Below are positions 7,180 to 16,245 of a stretch of 64,000 bases of DNA, in pieces. The first letter of the stretch is position 1; each line of letters starts with the position of its first letter. Location: NCBI GenBank assembly GCA_035693165.1, contig DASSGZ010000499.1, forward strand, positions 1 to 64,000. The letters run 5' to 3'. Source of the stretch: JAICKM01 sp035693165. GTDB lineage: Bacteria; Chloroflexota; Chloroflexia; QHBQ01; JAICKM01. Under the pieces are notes generated by a model. The model had not been told where the DNA came from, did no database searches, and was given only the letters and a program-made list of their open reading frames with translations. The translations under genes were made by a program, and so were the position numbers.

Positions 7180-9006
7180 ATGCCCAAAAACAAAGGCTAT
7201 TCGCAGCAATCCAGCAAGCAGAGCGCCAACCGCACCGCAGGGGTGGTCCGCGAACGACTGGCCCAGGAGACCGGCACCATCCGCAAGGACTGGGGCGGGC
7301 GCATCCGCGTGGGCCTCGTCTTCCCCAACACCTATTATATCGGCATGTCGAGTCTCGGATTCCAGACGATCTACCGGCTGTTCAACGAAGCGTCGGATGT
7401 CGTATGTGAGCGCGCCTTCCTGCCCGACAGCGACGGCCAGTTCGAGATGCCGCGCAACCGGCCCGACCTGGAGCCGCTGACGCTGGAGTCGGGCCGCCCG
7501 CTGCGCGAGTTCGACGTGGTCGCATTTTCGGTCAGCTTCGAGCTGGACTATTTCCATATGGTGCAGATTCTGCGCGCCGCCGGGATCCCGTTGCTGGCGC
7601 GCGACCGCACCGACGACGACCCGATTGTCATCGCCGGAGGCGCCTGCATCATCGACAACCCCGAGCCGGTGGCCGATTTCCTCGACATCGCCTTTGTCGG
7701 CGAGGGCGAGGCCCAGGTGCCCGACTTTATCGACGTGTTGCGCGCCGAATTAGAGCATGGCCGCGACGCGGTGCTGAAGGGCGCGGCTCGCCACCAGGGC
7801 ATGTACGTCCCAGCCTTCTACGATGCGAGCTACCAACCCGAGGGCATGTTTGCCGGGATCACGGCCAACGCGACCCACCCGACCCCCGAATCGGCGCTGC
7901 CGATCCGCAAGCAGCGCGTGCGCAACCTGGCCGAGTTCCAGACCTCGTCGGTGATTCTCACCCAGAACACCGAGTTCGGCAGCAGCTACCTGCTGGAGAC
8001 GGCGCGCGGCTGCGCCCGCGGCTGCCGATTCTGCCTGGCCTCCTACGGCTTCATGCCGCAACGCGAACGCAAGCTGGAAGACGTGGTCGAGCAGGCCCGC
8101 TACGGCTTGCAGTTCCGCGACAAAATCGGGCTGATGGGGCCGTCGGTCTCCGACTACCATGCCATCGACGAACTGGTGACGGCGATCCGCGAAATGGGCG
8201 GCAAAGTATCACTCGCCTCGATGCGCGCCGACAGCATCTCGCCCGCGATTCTGCAGGCACTTATCGGCGGAGGCGCGCGCACCATCACTTTCGCCCCCGA
8301 GGGCGGCTCGCAGCGCATGCGCGACGTGATCAACAAGAACCTGAACGAAGACCAGATCCTGGCTTGCGCCGAGTTGATCGGGCGCATGGGCGGCCAGGCG
8401 ATCAAGCTCTACTACATGTGCGGCCTGCCCGGCGAGACCGAGGAGGACGTGCAGGGTATCGTGGACCTGACGCTCAAGGTGAAGGATCGCCTGAACCGCT
8501 ACGCGCCGGGCGGCGAGGTCCAGGGCAGCGTCACGCCCCACGTGCCGAAGAGCCACACGCCGTTCCAGTGGGCGCAGATGTACCCGCTCGACGTGATCGA
8601 GGAGCGAGTCAACTTCCTGCGCAAGGCGCTGCGCAGCAAGGGCGTGGTCTTCAAGATCGACAGCCCCAAGTGGCTGCGCGTGCAGGGCGTGCTGGCCCGC
8701 GGCGACCGCCGCCTCAGCGCCGTCCTGGCCGCTATGGAGGGCATGAGCCACGCCGACTGGAAGCGGGCCATGGACGAGGTGGGCCTCAGCGAGGATTTCT
8801 ACGCCCGCGAGCGCCCGCTGGACGAACTGTTCCCCTGGTCGCACATCGAGGAAGGTGTATCGGCCCGCGCCCTGGGCCAGCAGTGGCAGCGCGCCACGAG
8901 CGAAGTACCCGGCTATGAAAAGGGCCAGATCCTGGGCAACGCCCAGCGCCACCTGCTGGAGTTCTACAAAACCGGCGACGCGAACTTGATCCGCTCGGCG
9001 CGGTAG
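7180..9006 (+). CDS. B12-binding-type radical SAM protein (TIGR03960-like)
   Basis: Cytoplasmic radical SAM enzyme of unknown substrate. The N-terminal third has a cobalamin-binding-like Rossmann region (RVGLVFPNTYYIGMSSLGFQ, then a VIAGGACIIDNPEP segment). The iron-sulfur motif is Cys278-x3-Cys282-x2-Cys285 (CARGCRFC), followed by the SAM barrel with a FAPEGGSQRMRD segment and a YYMCGLPGET strand. The 608-residue length fits the TIGR03960 family. That family is often adjacent to or fused with a DUF2344 partner; none is next to it here. Confidence 0.85.
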   Translation: MPKNKGYSQQSSKQSANRTAGVVRERLAQETGTIRKDWGGRIRVGLVFPNTYYIGMSSLGFQTIYRLFNEASDVVCERAFLPDSDGQFEMPRNRPDLEPLTLESGRPLREFDVVAFSVSFELDYFHMVQILRAAGIPLLARDRTDDDPIVIAGGACIIDNPEPVADFLDIAFVGEGEAQVPDFIDVLRAELEHGRDAVLKGAARHQGMYVPAFYDASYQPEGMFAGITANATHPTPESALPIRKQRVRNLAEFQTSSVILTQNTEFGSSYLLETARGCARGCRFCLASYGFMPQRERKLEDVVEQARYGLQFRDKIGLMGPSVSDYHAIDELVTAIREMGGKVSLASMRADSISPAILQALIGGGARTITFAPEGGSQRMRDVINKNLNEDQILACAELIGRMGGQAIKLYYMCGLPGETEEDVQGIVDLTLKVKDRLNRYAPGGEVQGSVTPHVPKSHTPFQWAQMYPLDVIEERVNFLRKALRSKGVVFKIDSPKWLRVQGVLARGDRRLSAVLAAMEGMSHADWKRAMDEVGLSEDFYARERPLDELFPWSHIEEGVSARALGQQWQRATSEVPGYEKGQILGNAQRHLLEFYKTGDANLIRSAR

Positions 9007-9129
9007 CGGTCGACCGAGCTAAGCTGGGCACAGAGTTTGCGATCCGTTACCTGACGCCATCGTCTAAAGGCGGTGGGGTCTTTATTTGATAGACAAACCC
9101 TACGCGGCCACCTATCGAAAGAGGATGTC

Positions 9130-9549
9130 ATGCCTGATCGTAATCAGCCCATCATCGACGAGTTTCGCGCCAACAACGGCAAAGTCGGCGGGTACTTCGC
9201 CGGCGCCAACATGCTCCTGCTGCACACGGTCGGAGCCAAGACCGGCCAGCCCCGCACGAACCCGCTGGTCTACGTCACCGACGGCGATCGCCTCGTTATA
9301 ATCGCATCCAAAGGGGGCGCTCCCAGTAACCCCGACTGGTACTACAATCTACTGGCTAACCCCCTCGTGACGGTTGAACTGGGCAACGAGCAGTTTCAGG
9401 CGCGGGCGACCCCAGTGACCGAAGAACCGGAGCGCTCTCGCCTCTACGCCAAGATGGTTGATCATCGAGCTGGCTTTGCCGAGTATGAGGAAAAGACCAG
9501 CCGCAAGATTCCCGCCATCATTCTGGAACGAGTAAGCGCATCGGCCTGA
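9130..9549 (+). CDS. F420-type nitroreductase/Ddn-like split-barrel protein
   Basis: A 139-residue split-barrel protein of the deazaflavin (F420)-dependent nitroreductase family (formerly DUF385). The family pattern is intact: HTVGAKTGQPRTNPLVY, then VIIASKGGAPSNPDWYYNLLANP. The ATG at 9130 was chosen because AGAGGA precedes it and the protein then begins at the conserved region; an earlier start at 9073 would add 19 unrelated residues. It is probably a redox enzyme using F420H2 on small molecules. Confidence 0.85.
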   Translation: MPDRNQPIIDEFRANNGKVGGYFAGANMLLLHTVGAKTGQPRTNPLVYVTDGDRLVIIASKGGAPSNPDWYYNLLANPLVTVELGNEQFQARATPVTEEPERSRLYAKMVDHRAGFAEYEEKTSRKIPAIILERVSASA

Positions 9550-9884
9550 ACCGAACATTGCTGCTGCGAACCGCACTGTAGCAAATGAGCTGGACACTCG
9601 CGCAACTTCAGGGTGTTTCTTGGCTAATGTGCTTTTTGCAGCAGCTTCCTCATTGTGGTATACTAGTCGTGCGGCATCGTGCAGTATCTCGCAAATCCCC
9701 GGTGTAGTAACTTTAATTCAATATGGTAAGCACAGTATTCGGGTGCCCGTGTAGTCACCAGCGGTTCGGCCCATAGCCACCGCTTGTGCTATTTGAGTGA
9801 TCCTCTCCCCGTGGACTGTGTATTCGCGGCTGCGTGACACAAGACCCCAGACCCTATTTCTATATCTACAAGGAGACAGGACTC
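9550..9884. other. Intergenic region upstream of the SLH propeller gene
   Basis: About 330 bases without a supported gene. It holds a good promoter (9636-9664) and, at its end, an AAGGAG ribosome site about ten bases before the ATG at 9885. Nothing else is recognised. Confidence 0.6.
9636..9664 (+). promoter_or_regulatory. Sigma-70-type promoter upstream of the SLH protein
   Basis: TTGCAG (9636-9641) and TATACT (9659-9664) are spaced by 17 bases, and TGG before the -10 gives an extended element. The start codon is 220 bases downstream, so the transcript would have a long leader. Confidence 0.6.
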
Positions 9885-11717
9885 ATGCGGGGAAATCGAC
9901 CAAACCCGAGCGCCATCCGCGCCTGGTGGGGTATCGGCGCGTTGGTATTGGGCATGCTGGCTCTTACGGCGGGAACCATAATCGGGGGCAGCGTCCCCAT
10001 GCAGGCGGGGGCGCTCCCACCCGGTCAGGGCGCCGCACCGGCGGCTTGCGGCGCCTGGTCGCTGGCGACCAGCCCCAGTCCGTCCAACGCGAGCCTGCTC
10101 TATGGAGTCAAGGCAATCGCGGCCGCCGATGTTTGGAGCGTCGGGGTGTATAAAGACTCGACCGATAACGTGAACAAGACCCTCACCGAACACTGGAACG
10201 GCACAAACTGGACCACCGTCGCCAGCCCGAACGCCGAAACTGCGTACCCTGGCTATAACCAACTCACCAGTGTGGATGGGCTGGCCGCCGACGACGTGTG
10301 GGCCGTGGGCCGCACCACCCATGGCGCCCTGACCGAGCATTGGGACGGCACTCAGTGGACCATCATCCCCGTCCCTGACGACCTGACCATCGGGTACCTT
10401 CTGGGAGTGAAGATGGTCTCACATAACGATGTCTGGGCAGTGGGCTACGCGCCCGTTGGGGGCTATCCGAACCGCGGGCGCATCATCCACTGGAACGGGG
10501 CCACCTGGAATGCCGTATACGTCTCCTCCGATCTGGATCGCAGCACAACGATCAGCAACCTCGCCGTCGTGTCGGCCAACAACATCTGGGCGGCGGGGTC
10601 CATTATGATGCATTATGACGGAACCGCCTGGACCGAAGTCCCGAATGTCGTGCCGCTGACGGGCGTGTTAAACGGGATCACGGCGATCACGGCGAACGAT
10701 ATCTGGGCCGTGGGCTGGAATACGCCGGGCACGTACGCGCAAACCTATACAACACACTACGATGGCGCGACCTGGACCGCCCAGCCCAGCCCGAACGCCG
10801 AGACCGAAAGTGTGTTGAATGCAGTGAGTGCAGCCTCCGGCGAGGTGTTAGCAGTAGGCTACAGCGATCCGGGCAGCAGCTATGGGCATACCCTGGCGAT
10901 GCGCTGGACCGGTAGCGCCTGGAGCATCGTCAGCAGCGCGAGCCAGGACGAAAACAGCGAACTCGACGCGGTCAGTGTGCTGCCGGCGGGTGAGGCCTGG
11001 GCGGTCGGTTCCAGCTACATCCATGGTGGCGCGCAGCATACCGTCGTCGAGTCCTATACCGCCGGATCGTGCGGCACGCCCACCCCGACGCCGCCGCCCT
11101 GCACAATAAGCTTTAGCGACGTGCATACGAGCGATTACTTCTACACGCCGGTGCAGTACCTGGCCTGCCACAGCGTGATCGCGGGCTACGCGGACGGCAC
11201 CTTCCGGCCCTTCAACAACACCACGCGCGGGCAGCTCGCCAAGATCGTGGAGGGTGGCTTCAACCTGCCGATCACCACCCCGCCGGCGGGCGGCCAGACC
11301 TTTGAAGATGTCGCTCCCAGCAGCACTTTCTTCAGCTACATCGAAACCCTGGCTGCACGCGGGATCACCAGCGGCTATACCTGTGGCGGGGCCAACGAGC
11401 CGTGTATCCCGCCCGCTAACCGGCCGTATTTCCGGCCGGGCAACAATGTGACCCGTGCTCAGTTGGTGAAGTTCGTCGTGGTTGCCGGTAACCAGCAGTT
11501 CGGCTGGCCCCTGCTCAACCCGGCGACCGCGTCGTTCAGCGATGTGCCGGTGGGCAGCCCCTTTTATCAGTATGTGGAAACCGCCGTCTGCCGAGGAGTG
11601 TTGTCCGGCTATAGCGATGGGACGTTCCGGCCCGCCAACCCCGCCACGCGCGGCCAGATCGCCAAGATTGTCTACAATGCCGTCACCGGCACGTCCACCG
11701 GCTGTACCGGCCCCTGA
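9885..11717 (+). CDS. Secreted seven-repeat propeller protein with three SLH domains
   Basis: A 610-residue surface protein. A signal peptide (basic start, then a hydrophobic segment with GALVLGMLALTAG) ends near residue 45. About residues 60-390 hold seven repeats of the type ADDVWAVG...TEHWDGTQWT, which would make a seven-bladed beta-propeller. A short TPTPPP linker leads to three SLH domains (each with FSDV...Y...GV..GY.DGTFRP...TRGQ.AK), the family module that anchors proteins to cell-wall polymers. The second SLH has a short Cys-containing insert. Start chosen from AAGGAG about ten bases upstream. Likely an exported binding protein; the ligand is unknown. Confidence 0.88.
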   Translation: MRGNRPNPSAIRAWWGIGALVLGMLALTAGTIIGGSVPMQAGALPPGQGAAPAACGAWSLATSPSPSNASLLYGVKAIAAADVWSVGVYKDSTDNVNKTLTEHWNGTNWTTVASPNAETAYPGYNQLTSVDGLAADDVWAVGRTTHGALTEHWDGTQWTIIPVPDDLTIGYLLGVKMVSHNDVWAVGYAPVGGYPNRGRIIHWNGATWNAVYVSSDLDRSTTISNLAVVSANNIWAAGSIMMHYDGTAWTEVPNVVPLTGVLNGITAITANDIWAVGWNTPGTYAQTYTTHYDGATWTAQPSPNAETESVLNAVSAASGEVLAVGYSDPGSSYGHTLAMRWTGSAWSIVSSASQDENSELDAVSVLPAGEAWAVGSSYIHGGAQHTVVESYTAGSCGTPTPTPPPCTISFSDVHTSDYFYTPVQYLACHSVIAGYADGTFRPFNNTTRGQLAKIVEGGFNLPITTPPAGGQTFEDVAPSSTFFSYIETLAARGITSGYTCGGANEPCIPPANRPYFRPGNNVTRAQLVKFVVVAGNQQFGWPLLNPATASFSDVPVGSPFYQYVETAVCRGVLSGYSDGTFRPANPATRGQIAKIVYNAVTGTSTGCTGP

Positions 11718-11730
11718 GCATGCGGCCCCC

Positions 11731-11786
11731 CGCGCAACAGAAGATCGGTGGGACTCCTCGCCCGCCCGGTGATCTTCTGTTGCGCG
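11731..11786. terminator. 16-bp perfect hairpin after the SLH gene
   Basis: CGCGCAACAGAAGATC (11731-11746) pairs perfectly with GATCTTCTGTTGCGCG (11771-11786) across 24 bases. It begins 13 bases after the SLH stop. There is no T-run directly after it. Confidence 0.65.
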
Positions 11787-11806
11787 TGACCCTATCTTGA
11801 TCAAAG

Positions 11807-11855
11807 ATAGTAAAGATCCGCCGGCCTCTTTCGAGCGCCGGCGGATCTTTACTAT
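11807..11855. terminator. 19-bp perfect hairpin, bidirectional terminator
   Basis: The 19-base arms at 11807-11825 and 11837-11855 are perfectly complementary, with a GCCGGC-rich centre, an 11-base loop, and A/T-rich outer ends on both sides. This fits a bidirectional intrinsic terminator between the convergent SLH and GH5-like genes. Confidence 0.8.
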
Positions 11856-11860
11856 ATTCT

Positions 11861-11896
11861 GATAGCTGACCGCTGATAGCTGACGGCTGACCGCTC
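11861..11896. repeat. CAGCTAT/CAGCGGT heptamer repeat
   Basis: Read on the minus strand this is a run of heptamers CAGCCGT, CAGCTAT, CAGCGGT, CAGCTAT, directly after the stop codon of the GH5-like gene. It is the same family as the run after tpiA (2091-2138). Confidence 0.55.
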
Positions 11897-13921
11897 TTAC
11901 GGCCCGATCTGCGGTTCCACGCCGTGGGGCGTCAGGGGTACGTTGGTGCGGGTGACGCTGGGCAGTGGGGGCGCGGGGTAGCCGTCGCGGAAGTCGGCGG
12001 CGGCGGGTTTGAACGAGCCGTCCAGGCGCACCAGGCCGAAGTGGGCCTCGTAGTTGCGCTGCGGCGCGTTCTTGCCGTAGTCCCACAGCGTCCACTGCAT
12101 CATCCCGGCGATGCCGGCGGCGCGGGCCGCGCCCAGCATCGTCCGGTACAGACCCTGCTGCGTCGGCTCGTCATAGGTCGCCGCCGCCGTGGACTCCGCC
12201 GCCGGGCCGGTGGGCCAGCCGAACTCGCTGACCAGGATGGGCAGCTTGGTGTGCGCCTTGACCGCCGCGATTTGATCGGCGAAGCGGCCCGCATCGTAGC
12301 TGTGGAAGCTGGCGAAGTCGACAAAGTCGAGCACGGCCAGCTTGCGCGGCGCTTGCCACAGATTCTCGTAGTTGCCCATGCCGACCGTGATCGGGTGGCG
12401 GGTGTCGATGGAGCGCACCGCCTGGGCGATCATGTTCAGCCAGCCGATCATCAGCGTCGGGTTGCGCCGCCCCACCACGCCGTTGTCGGGCTCGTTACGC
12501 AGGTCCCAGGCCAGCACGCGGTCGTCGTTGGCGAACGGCTCGACCAGGCCCTGCACATAGTTCAGTTGGATACGCTTGTCCGCGTCGCCCAGTTCCTCGA
12601 TGCGGTCGGTGGCGTCGAACAGCGCGAAGATGACCTTCATGTCGTAGGACGCGGCGATTTGTAGGAACTGGGTCATCAGGTTGATGATCGGGCCGTTGAT
12701 CCGCTCGCTCGCCTTGTCGCCCCAGACGGTATCGCGCAGCGACAGATAGTCATAGGGCAGCGTGATGCGCACGGTGTTGACGCCCAGCTCATGGGCCTTG
12801 CCGAGTTCGGCTTTGACTGTCGGAGCGTCCCACTCCGCCCAGGTCGTGACGAAGGGCGCGTCGTGCAGCCAGTAGTTGGTGCCCTTGATTGTGATCGGCT
12901 GCCCGCGCAGCACCAACTGGTCGCCCTCGACATGGACGAAGGCATCAGCGGGCGGCAGCGGCGGGGCGTTGGTCACGGCGACGGGCGCGGCTTCGGGCAG
13001 CGGCTGGCCGTAGCGCCACTGATAGTAGTGCTGGCCCACGTTGCCCATCTGCACCTGCCACGCAGGCGGGAAGCTAGGCACAAACGTCAGCACGCGGCGT
13101 TGGAAGAGCTGCACCAGCACCTCGGTCGGCTTGCCGTTGATGATCGCCGTGGTCCAATATGCCTCGGTGATCGGATAGCCGAGCACAAACACCGGGTCGA
13201 ACAACTGGCGCTGGTCATACACGCCGCCGGTGAGCACGAGGCCATGGGCCGCCATGAAGCTCCAGAACACATCGGGCACGTTATGGCCGGTCTCCTGCAC
13301 ATAGGCCACGTTGCTCACGTTGATGTCTTTGGTCAGCGGGCGTTGCCCGGCGCCGTCGCGGTTGATGGTGCCGACGACGATCTTCTTGTTCACCGGCGCG
13401 CGCCGGTCCGGCCCGCCGGGCAGCGAAGCCACACTTGCAAAGCTACGGTACGTGGGCACGCGCGCATCACCGGGCGCGGGCGGCTCGCCCACCACCGGCA
13501 CATCGGCGGGGCCGCGCGCCTCGAACTGGTTCGGCCCGGTCTGGATCTGCCCGCTCACCAGTTCGACGACGAGCAAGCCGCTGGTCGCCGCCCAGGGGCT
13601 GTTCGGGTCTTTGACCGCCGGGTTTACCTCCATGCGGCCCTTGTCGAAGTACTGCACCTGGCGGGTGCCGTTGGGCGCGCCGGCAAACGGCTCCTCGCGC
13701 GTCGGGCCCGGCCCCGGCCCCCAGGTCCACGACCGGTGGGCGATATTCGCGGCCACGGGCGCGTCGGTCCGCGACCAGACCCGCTCGAACAGCGGCGAGG
13801 CGAACTGCGCCGTCGCAGCAGGGGGGGTCGCCAGGTAGCTGGCCTGTGCGGGCGCGAAGCGATAGGTGGTCAGCAACAGCAGGCCCAGGGCAAGCAGGGC
13901 CGTCACACGGTTCAGACGCAT
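11897..13921 (-). CDS. Secreted GH5-like glycoside hydrolase with N-terminal repeat module
   Basis: A 674-residue exported protein. Signal peptide: residues 1-27 (MRLNRV, then a Leu-rich core, cleavage near AQA). Residues about 40-305 form a module with VQYFDKGRMEVNP, a GHNV...FW..F..HGL segment, LGYPITEAYW and VQLFQRRVLTFVP, a diverged relative of the double repeat at the C-terminus of the protein at 21970-24267. Residues about 325-645 are a GH5/cellulase-type TIM barrel with the acid/base Glu477 in WDLRNEPD and the nucleophile Glu566 in LVSEFGWP. The start at 13921 gives a clean signal peptide; the longer in-frame start at 14011 does not. The substrate is unknown, probably a beta-glycan. 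Confidence 0.85.
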   Translation of the reverse strand: MRLNRVTALLALGLLLLTTYRFAPAQASYLATPPAATAQFASPLFERVWSRTDAPVAANIAHRSWTWGPGPGPTREEPFAGAPNGTRQVQYFDKGRMEVNPAVKDPNSPWAATSGLLVVELVSGQIQTGPNQFEARGPADVPVVGEPPAPGDARVPTYRSFASVASLPGGPDRRAPVNKKIVVGTINRDGAGQRPLTKDINVSNVAYVQETGHNVPDVFWSFMAAHGLVLTGGVYDQRQLFDPVFVLGYPITEAYWTTAIINGKPTEVLVQLFQRRVLTFVPSFPPAWQVQMGNVGQHYYQWRYGQPLPEAAPVAVTNAPPLPPADAFVHVEGDQLVLRGQPITIKGTNYWLHDAPFVTTWAEWDAPTVKAELGKAHELGVNTVRITLPYDYLSLRDTVWGDKASERINGPIINLMTQFLQIAASYDMKVIFALFDATDRIEELGDADKRIQLNYVQGLVEPFANDDRVLAWDLRNEPDNGVVGRRNPTLMIGWLNMIAQAVRSIDTRHPITVGMGNYENLWQAPRKLAVLDFVDFASFHSYDAGRFADQIAAVKAHTKLPILVSEFGWPTGPAAESTAAATYDEPTQQGLYRTMLGAARAAGIAGMMQWTLWDYGKNAPQRNYEAHFGLVRLDGSFKPAAADFRDGYPAPPLPSVTRTNVPLTPHGVEPQIGP

Positions 13922-14062
13922 TCGGTCATTTGGCCTTCTAGAGACTTGAGTGCTGAAGGAGACAAAGAAGTGCAACCGCCCGCAGATCGATGGCGGGACG
14001 GTGAAATACAAACGAGCGATAGTTGCCGGTGATTATCGCTTCTACTCGTCGTTACTCAGCCC

Positions 14063-15070
14063 TCAGCCCGCAGCACTCGCCGGTTCGACGGGCGCGGGTA
14101 CTTGGGCCAGCAATTCTAAGACGAGTCCGTCGAGGTCCCGGTTGCGCAAACGGGCTTCCGGGTTGAGAATCAGGCGGTGGGGCAAGACATAGGGCGCCAT
14201 CTGCTTCACATCGTCCGGGATCACCATGCTCCGGCCCTGCATGGCGGCGTACGCCTGGGCCGTGCGGTAGAGCGCCAGCGAGCCGCGCGGACTGGCGCCC
14301 AGGTCGAGCGCGGTCTGGCTGCGGGTGGCACGCACCAGGGCCACCACATAGCGCCGCACCTCGGGCGTCACCTCGACCGCGCGCACGGTGGTCTGCGCGG
14401 CCAGCAGGTCGTCGGCGGTTGCCACCGCCGCGAGATCCTGCAAGGGGTTGTTGCGCGCGAAGCGCTCCAGGATCGCCTCTTCTTCGTCGGCTTCGGGGTA
14501 GCCCACGCGCAGCCGGATCAGGAAGCGATCCAGTTGGGCTTCGGGCAGCGGAAAGGTGCCTTCCAGTTCGATGGGGTTCTGCGTCGCCAGCACCAGGAAG
14601 GGCCGGGGCAGCGGCATCGTGCGGCCGTCGACGGTGGTCGTGCGCTCCTCCATCGCCTCCAACAGGGCCGACTGGGTGCGCGGCGTGGCGCGGTTGATTT
14701 CGTCGGCCAGTAACACCTGGGTGAAGACCGGCCCCGGTCGAAACTCGAACGCCTGCTGCTGCTGATTATAGACCGACAGCCCGGTCACATCGGAGGGCAG
14801 CAGGTCGGGCGTGAACTGGATGCGTGCGAAGGTGCAGGCCAGCGATTGGGCCAGCGATCGCGCCAGCATGGTCTTGCCCAGACCCGGCACATCTTCGAGC
14901 AGCACATGGCCCTCACAGAGCAGCGCCGCCAGCACCCGGTCGATCACGGTGGGCTTGCCCACAATGACCCGGCTCACGTTGGCGCGCACGCGATCGGCCA
15001 GGGCGCGCACGGACGCCACCGCCGCCGCATCGGCGGGCGCGGCGGTAGGACTCAGCGCGACGTGCGTCAC
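14063..15070 (-). CDS. MoxR-family AAA+ ATPase
   Basis: A 335-residue AAA+ ATPase of the MoxR group, which act as chaperone-like motors in protein assembly. Walker A is EDVPGLGKT, Walker B is VLLADEINR, sensor I lies in LVLATQNPIE, and the C-terminal lid has LGASPRGSLALYR. The start codon overlaps the stop of the upstream coiled-coil gene by 4 bases (ATGA), so the two are translationally coupled. The usual MoxR partners (DUF58 and VWA proteins) are absent; the partners here are a coiled-coil protein and an HDAC-like enzyme. Confidence 0.92.
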   Translation of the reverse strand: MTHVALSPTAAPADAAAVASVRALADRVRANVSRVIVGKPTVIDRVLAALLCEGHVLLEDVPGLGKTMLARSLAQSLACTFARIQFTPDLLPSDVTGLSVYNQQQQAFEFRPGPVFTQVLLADEINRATPRTQSALLEAMEERTTTVDGRTMPLPRPFLVLATQNPIELEGTFPLPEAQLDRFLIRLRVGYPEADEEEAILERFARNNPLQDLAAVATADDLLAAQTTVRAVEVTPEVRRYVVALVRATRSQTALDLGASPRGSLALYRTAQAYAAMQGRSMVIPDDVKQMAPYVLPHRLILNPEARLRNRDLDGLVLELLAQVPAPVEPASAAG

Positions 15071-16233
15071 GATTCCTCGCCGTCGCCCTGCGGCGTAGCG
15101 GGGTGCGGTCGGGCTTCGCGCACATTGCGCACCAGCGTGGCCTTCTGGGTCGCCTCGGTCTGCTTTTTGGCCCGGCGCTGGCGCATATCCTCGATCTGGG
15201 ACTCGATACTCTGCAACTCCATGCGCAGGTGCCGCTCCTCCAGCACGTCGAGGACCGACTCGATCTCTTCGTCGCGCCGGCGCAACGTCTCAAAGTGCGA
15301 AGGGATCTCGGCCAAGCGCCCATCCAGTTCACGGATCCGCTCTTCCAACTGCTGGAAGCGGTTGATATAGCGATCCATGCGCTGGTCGCCCACCTGGCGC
15401 AGTTCGGCCAGTTCGGCGGCCAGTTGCCCGCGGATCGTCTCGGCCCGTTCCTGCACCACGCCGTGATTATCGTGGACCTGCTTTTCCAGGCGCTGGATCA
15501 GCGAGTCGAAGCGGGTGTTGTGCTCACCGCTGTCGCTGAGTTGCGACCGGATGCCCTCGATGTGCTCCATAAGCTGGCGGCGCACCTCCTCCACCCGCTG
15601 GGAACGCGAGTTCACATCGGTGAACTGCTCGCGCAGGCTCTCCACCAGCTCCTGGAGTTCCACGCCCTGGCGGCGCAGGCGCTGCTCTTCCATGCGCTGC
15701 AGCTCGGCCACGCGCTGGATCTCCTGGCGGGTTTCGTTGTTCACGGCATCTAACTCATGCACCAGGTCGCGCAACTGGCGCTGCGCGTCGGCGATCACGC
15801 CGATCTGGGACACAAGCTGGCGGATCTGGCCCTGCAGCGCCTCATACTGCCGCGCATCGGTCATGGTGCGCTCGCGGTCCATCCGCCGGGCCTCGATCAA
15901 TTCGGCGATCTGGGCACGCAGGTCGCGGATCGGCTTCATCGGCTCCTCGACCTTTTGGCCCAGTTCGGCGATCTGCTGCTTCAGGCGGCCGTCTTCGATC
16001 TGGCGCACCTGCATGCTTTGCGCCACATCTTGCGTGTGGCGTTCTTGCAGCATCTGCAACTGGAGCACCTGGCCTTCGGTGTTTTTGTAGAGGTCTTCGA
16101 GCCATTGCTGGCGGGCCAGCGCGTCGCGCATTTGCCGCCGCAGGTCGTCGATCTGCTGTTGCATCTGGTAGGCCGTCGTATCTTCCCGCCGCCGGCCCTC
16201 TTCGTCGCGGGTAGTTCGCAGGATATCAGCCAT
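15067..16233 (-). CDS. Long coiled-coil protein of unknown function
   Basis: The 388-residue protein is almost wholly Gln/Glu/Arg/Leu-rich heptads, with no membrane segment, signal peptide or catalytic motif. Continuous coiled coil is expected from about residue 20 to 360, broken near residue 100 by a Pro (EEPMKPIRDLRAQ). The C-terminus is a short Lys/Arg-rich and then disordered tail. It sits in the middle of an operon: an HDAC-like gene ends 12 bases upstream and moxR overlaps its stop. A structural or scaffold role working with the MoxR ATPase is plausible but is inference. Confidence 0.75.
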   Translation of the reverse strand: MADILRTTRDEEGRRREDTTAYQMQQQIDDLRRQMRDALARQQWLEDLYKNTEGQVLQLQMLQERHTQDVAQSMQVRQIEDGRLKQQIAELGQKVEEPMKPIRDLRAQIAELIEARRMDRERTMTDARQYEALQGQIRQLVSQIGVIADAQRQLRDLVHELDAVNNETRQEIQRVAELQRMEEQRLRRQGVELQELVESLREQFTDVNSRSQRVEEVRRQLMEHIEGIRSQLSDSGEHNTRFDSLIQRLEKQVHDNHGVVQERAETIRGQLAAELAELRQVGDQRMDRYINRFQQLEERIRELDGRLAEIPSHFETLRRRDEEIESVLDVLEERHLRMELQSIESQIEDMRQRRAKKQTEATQKATLVRNVREARPHPATPQGDGEES

Positions 16234-16245
16234 GGAGGTGTCCCT

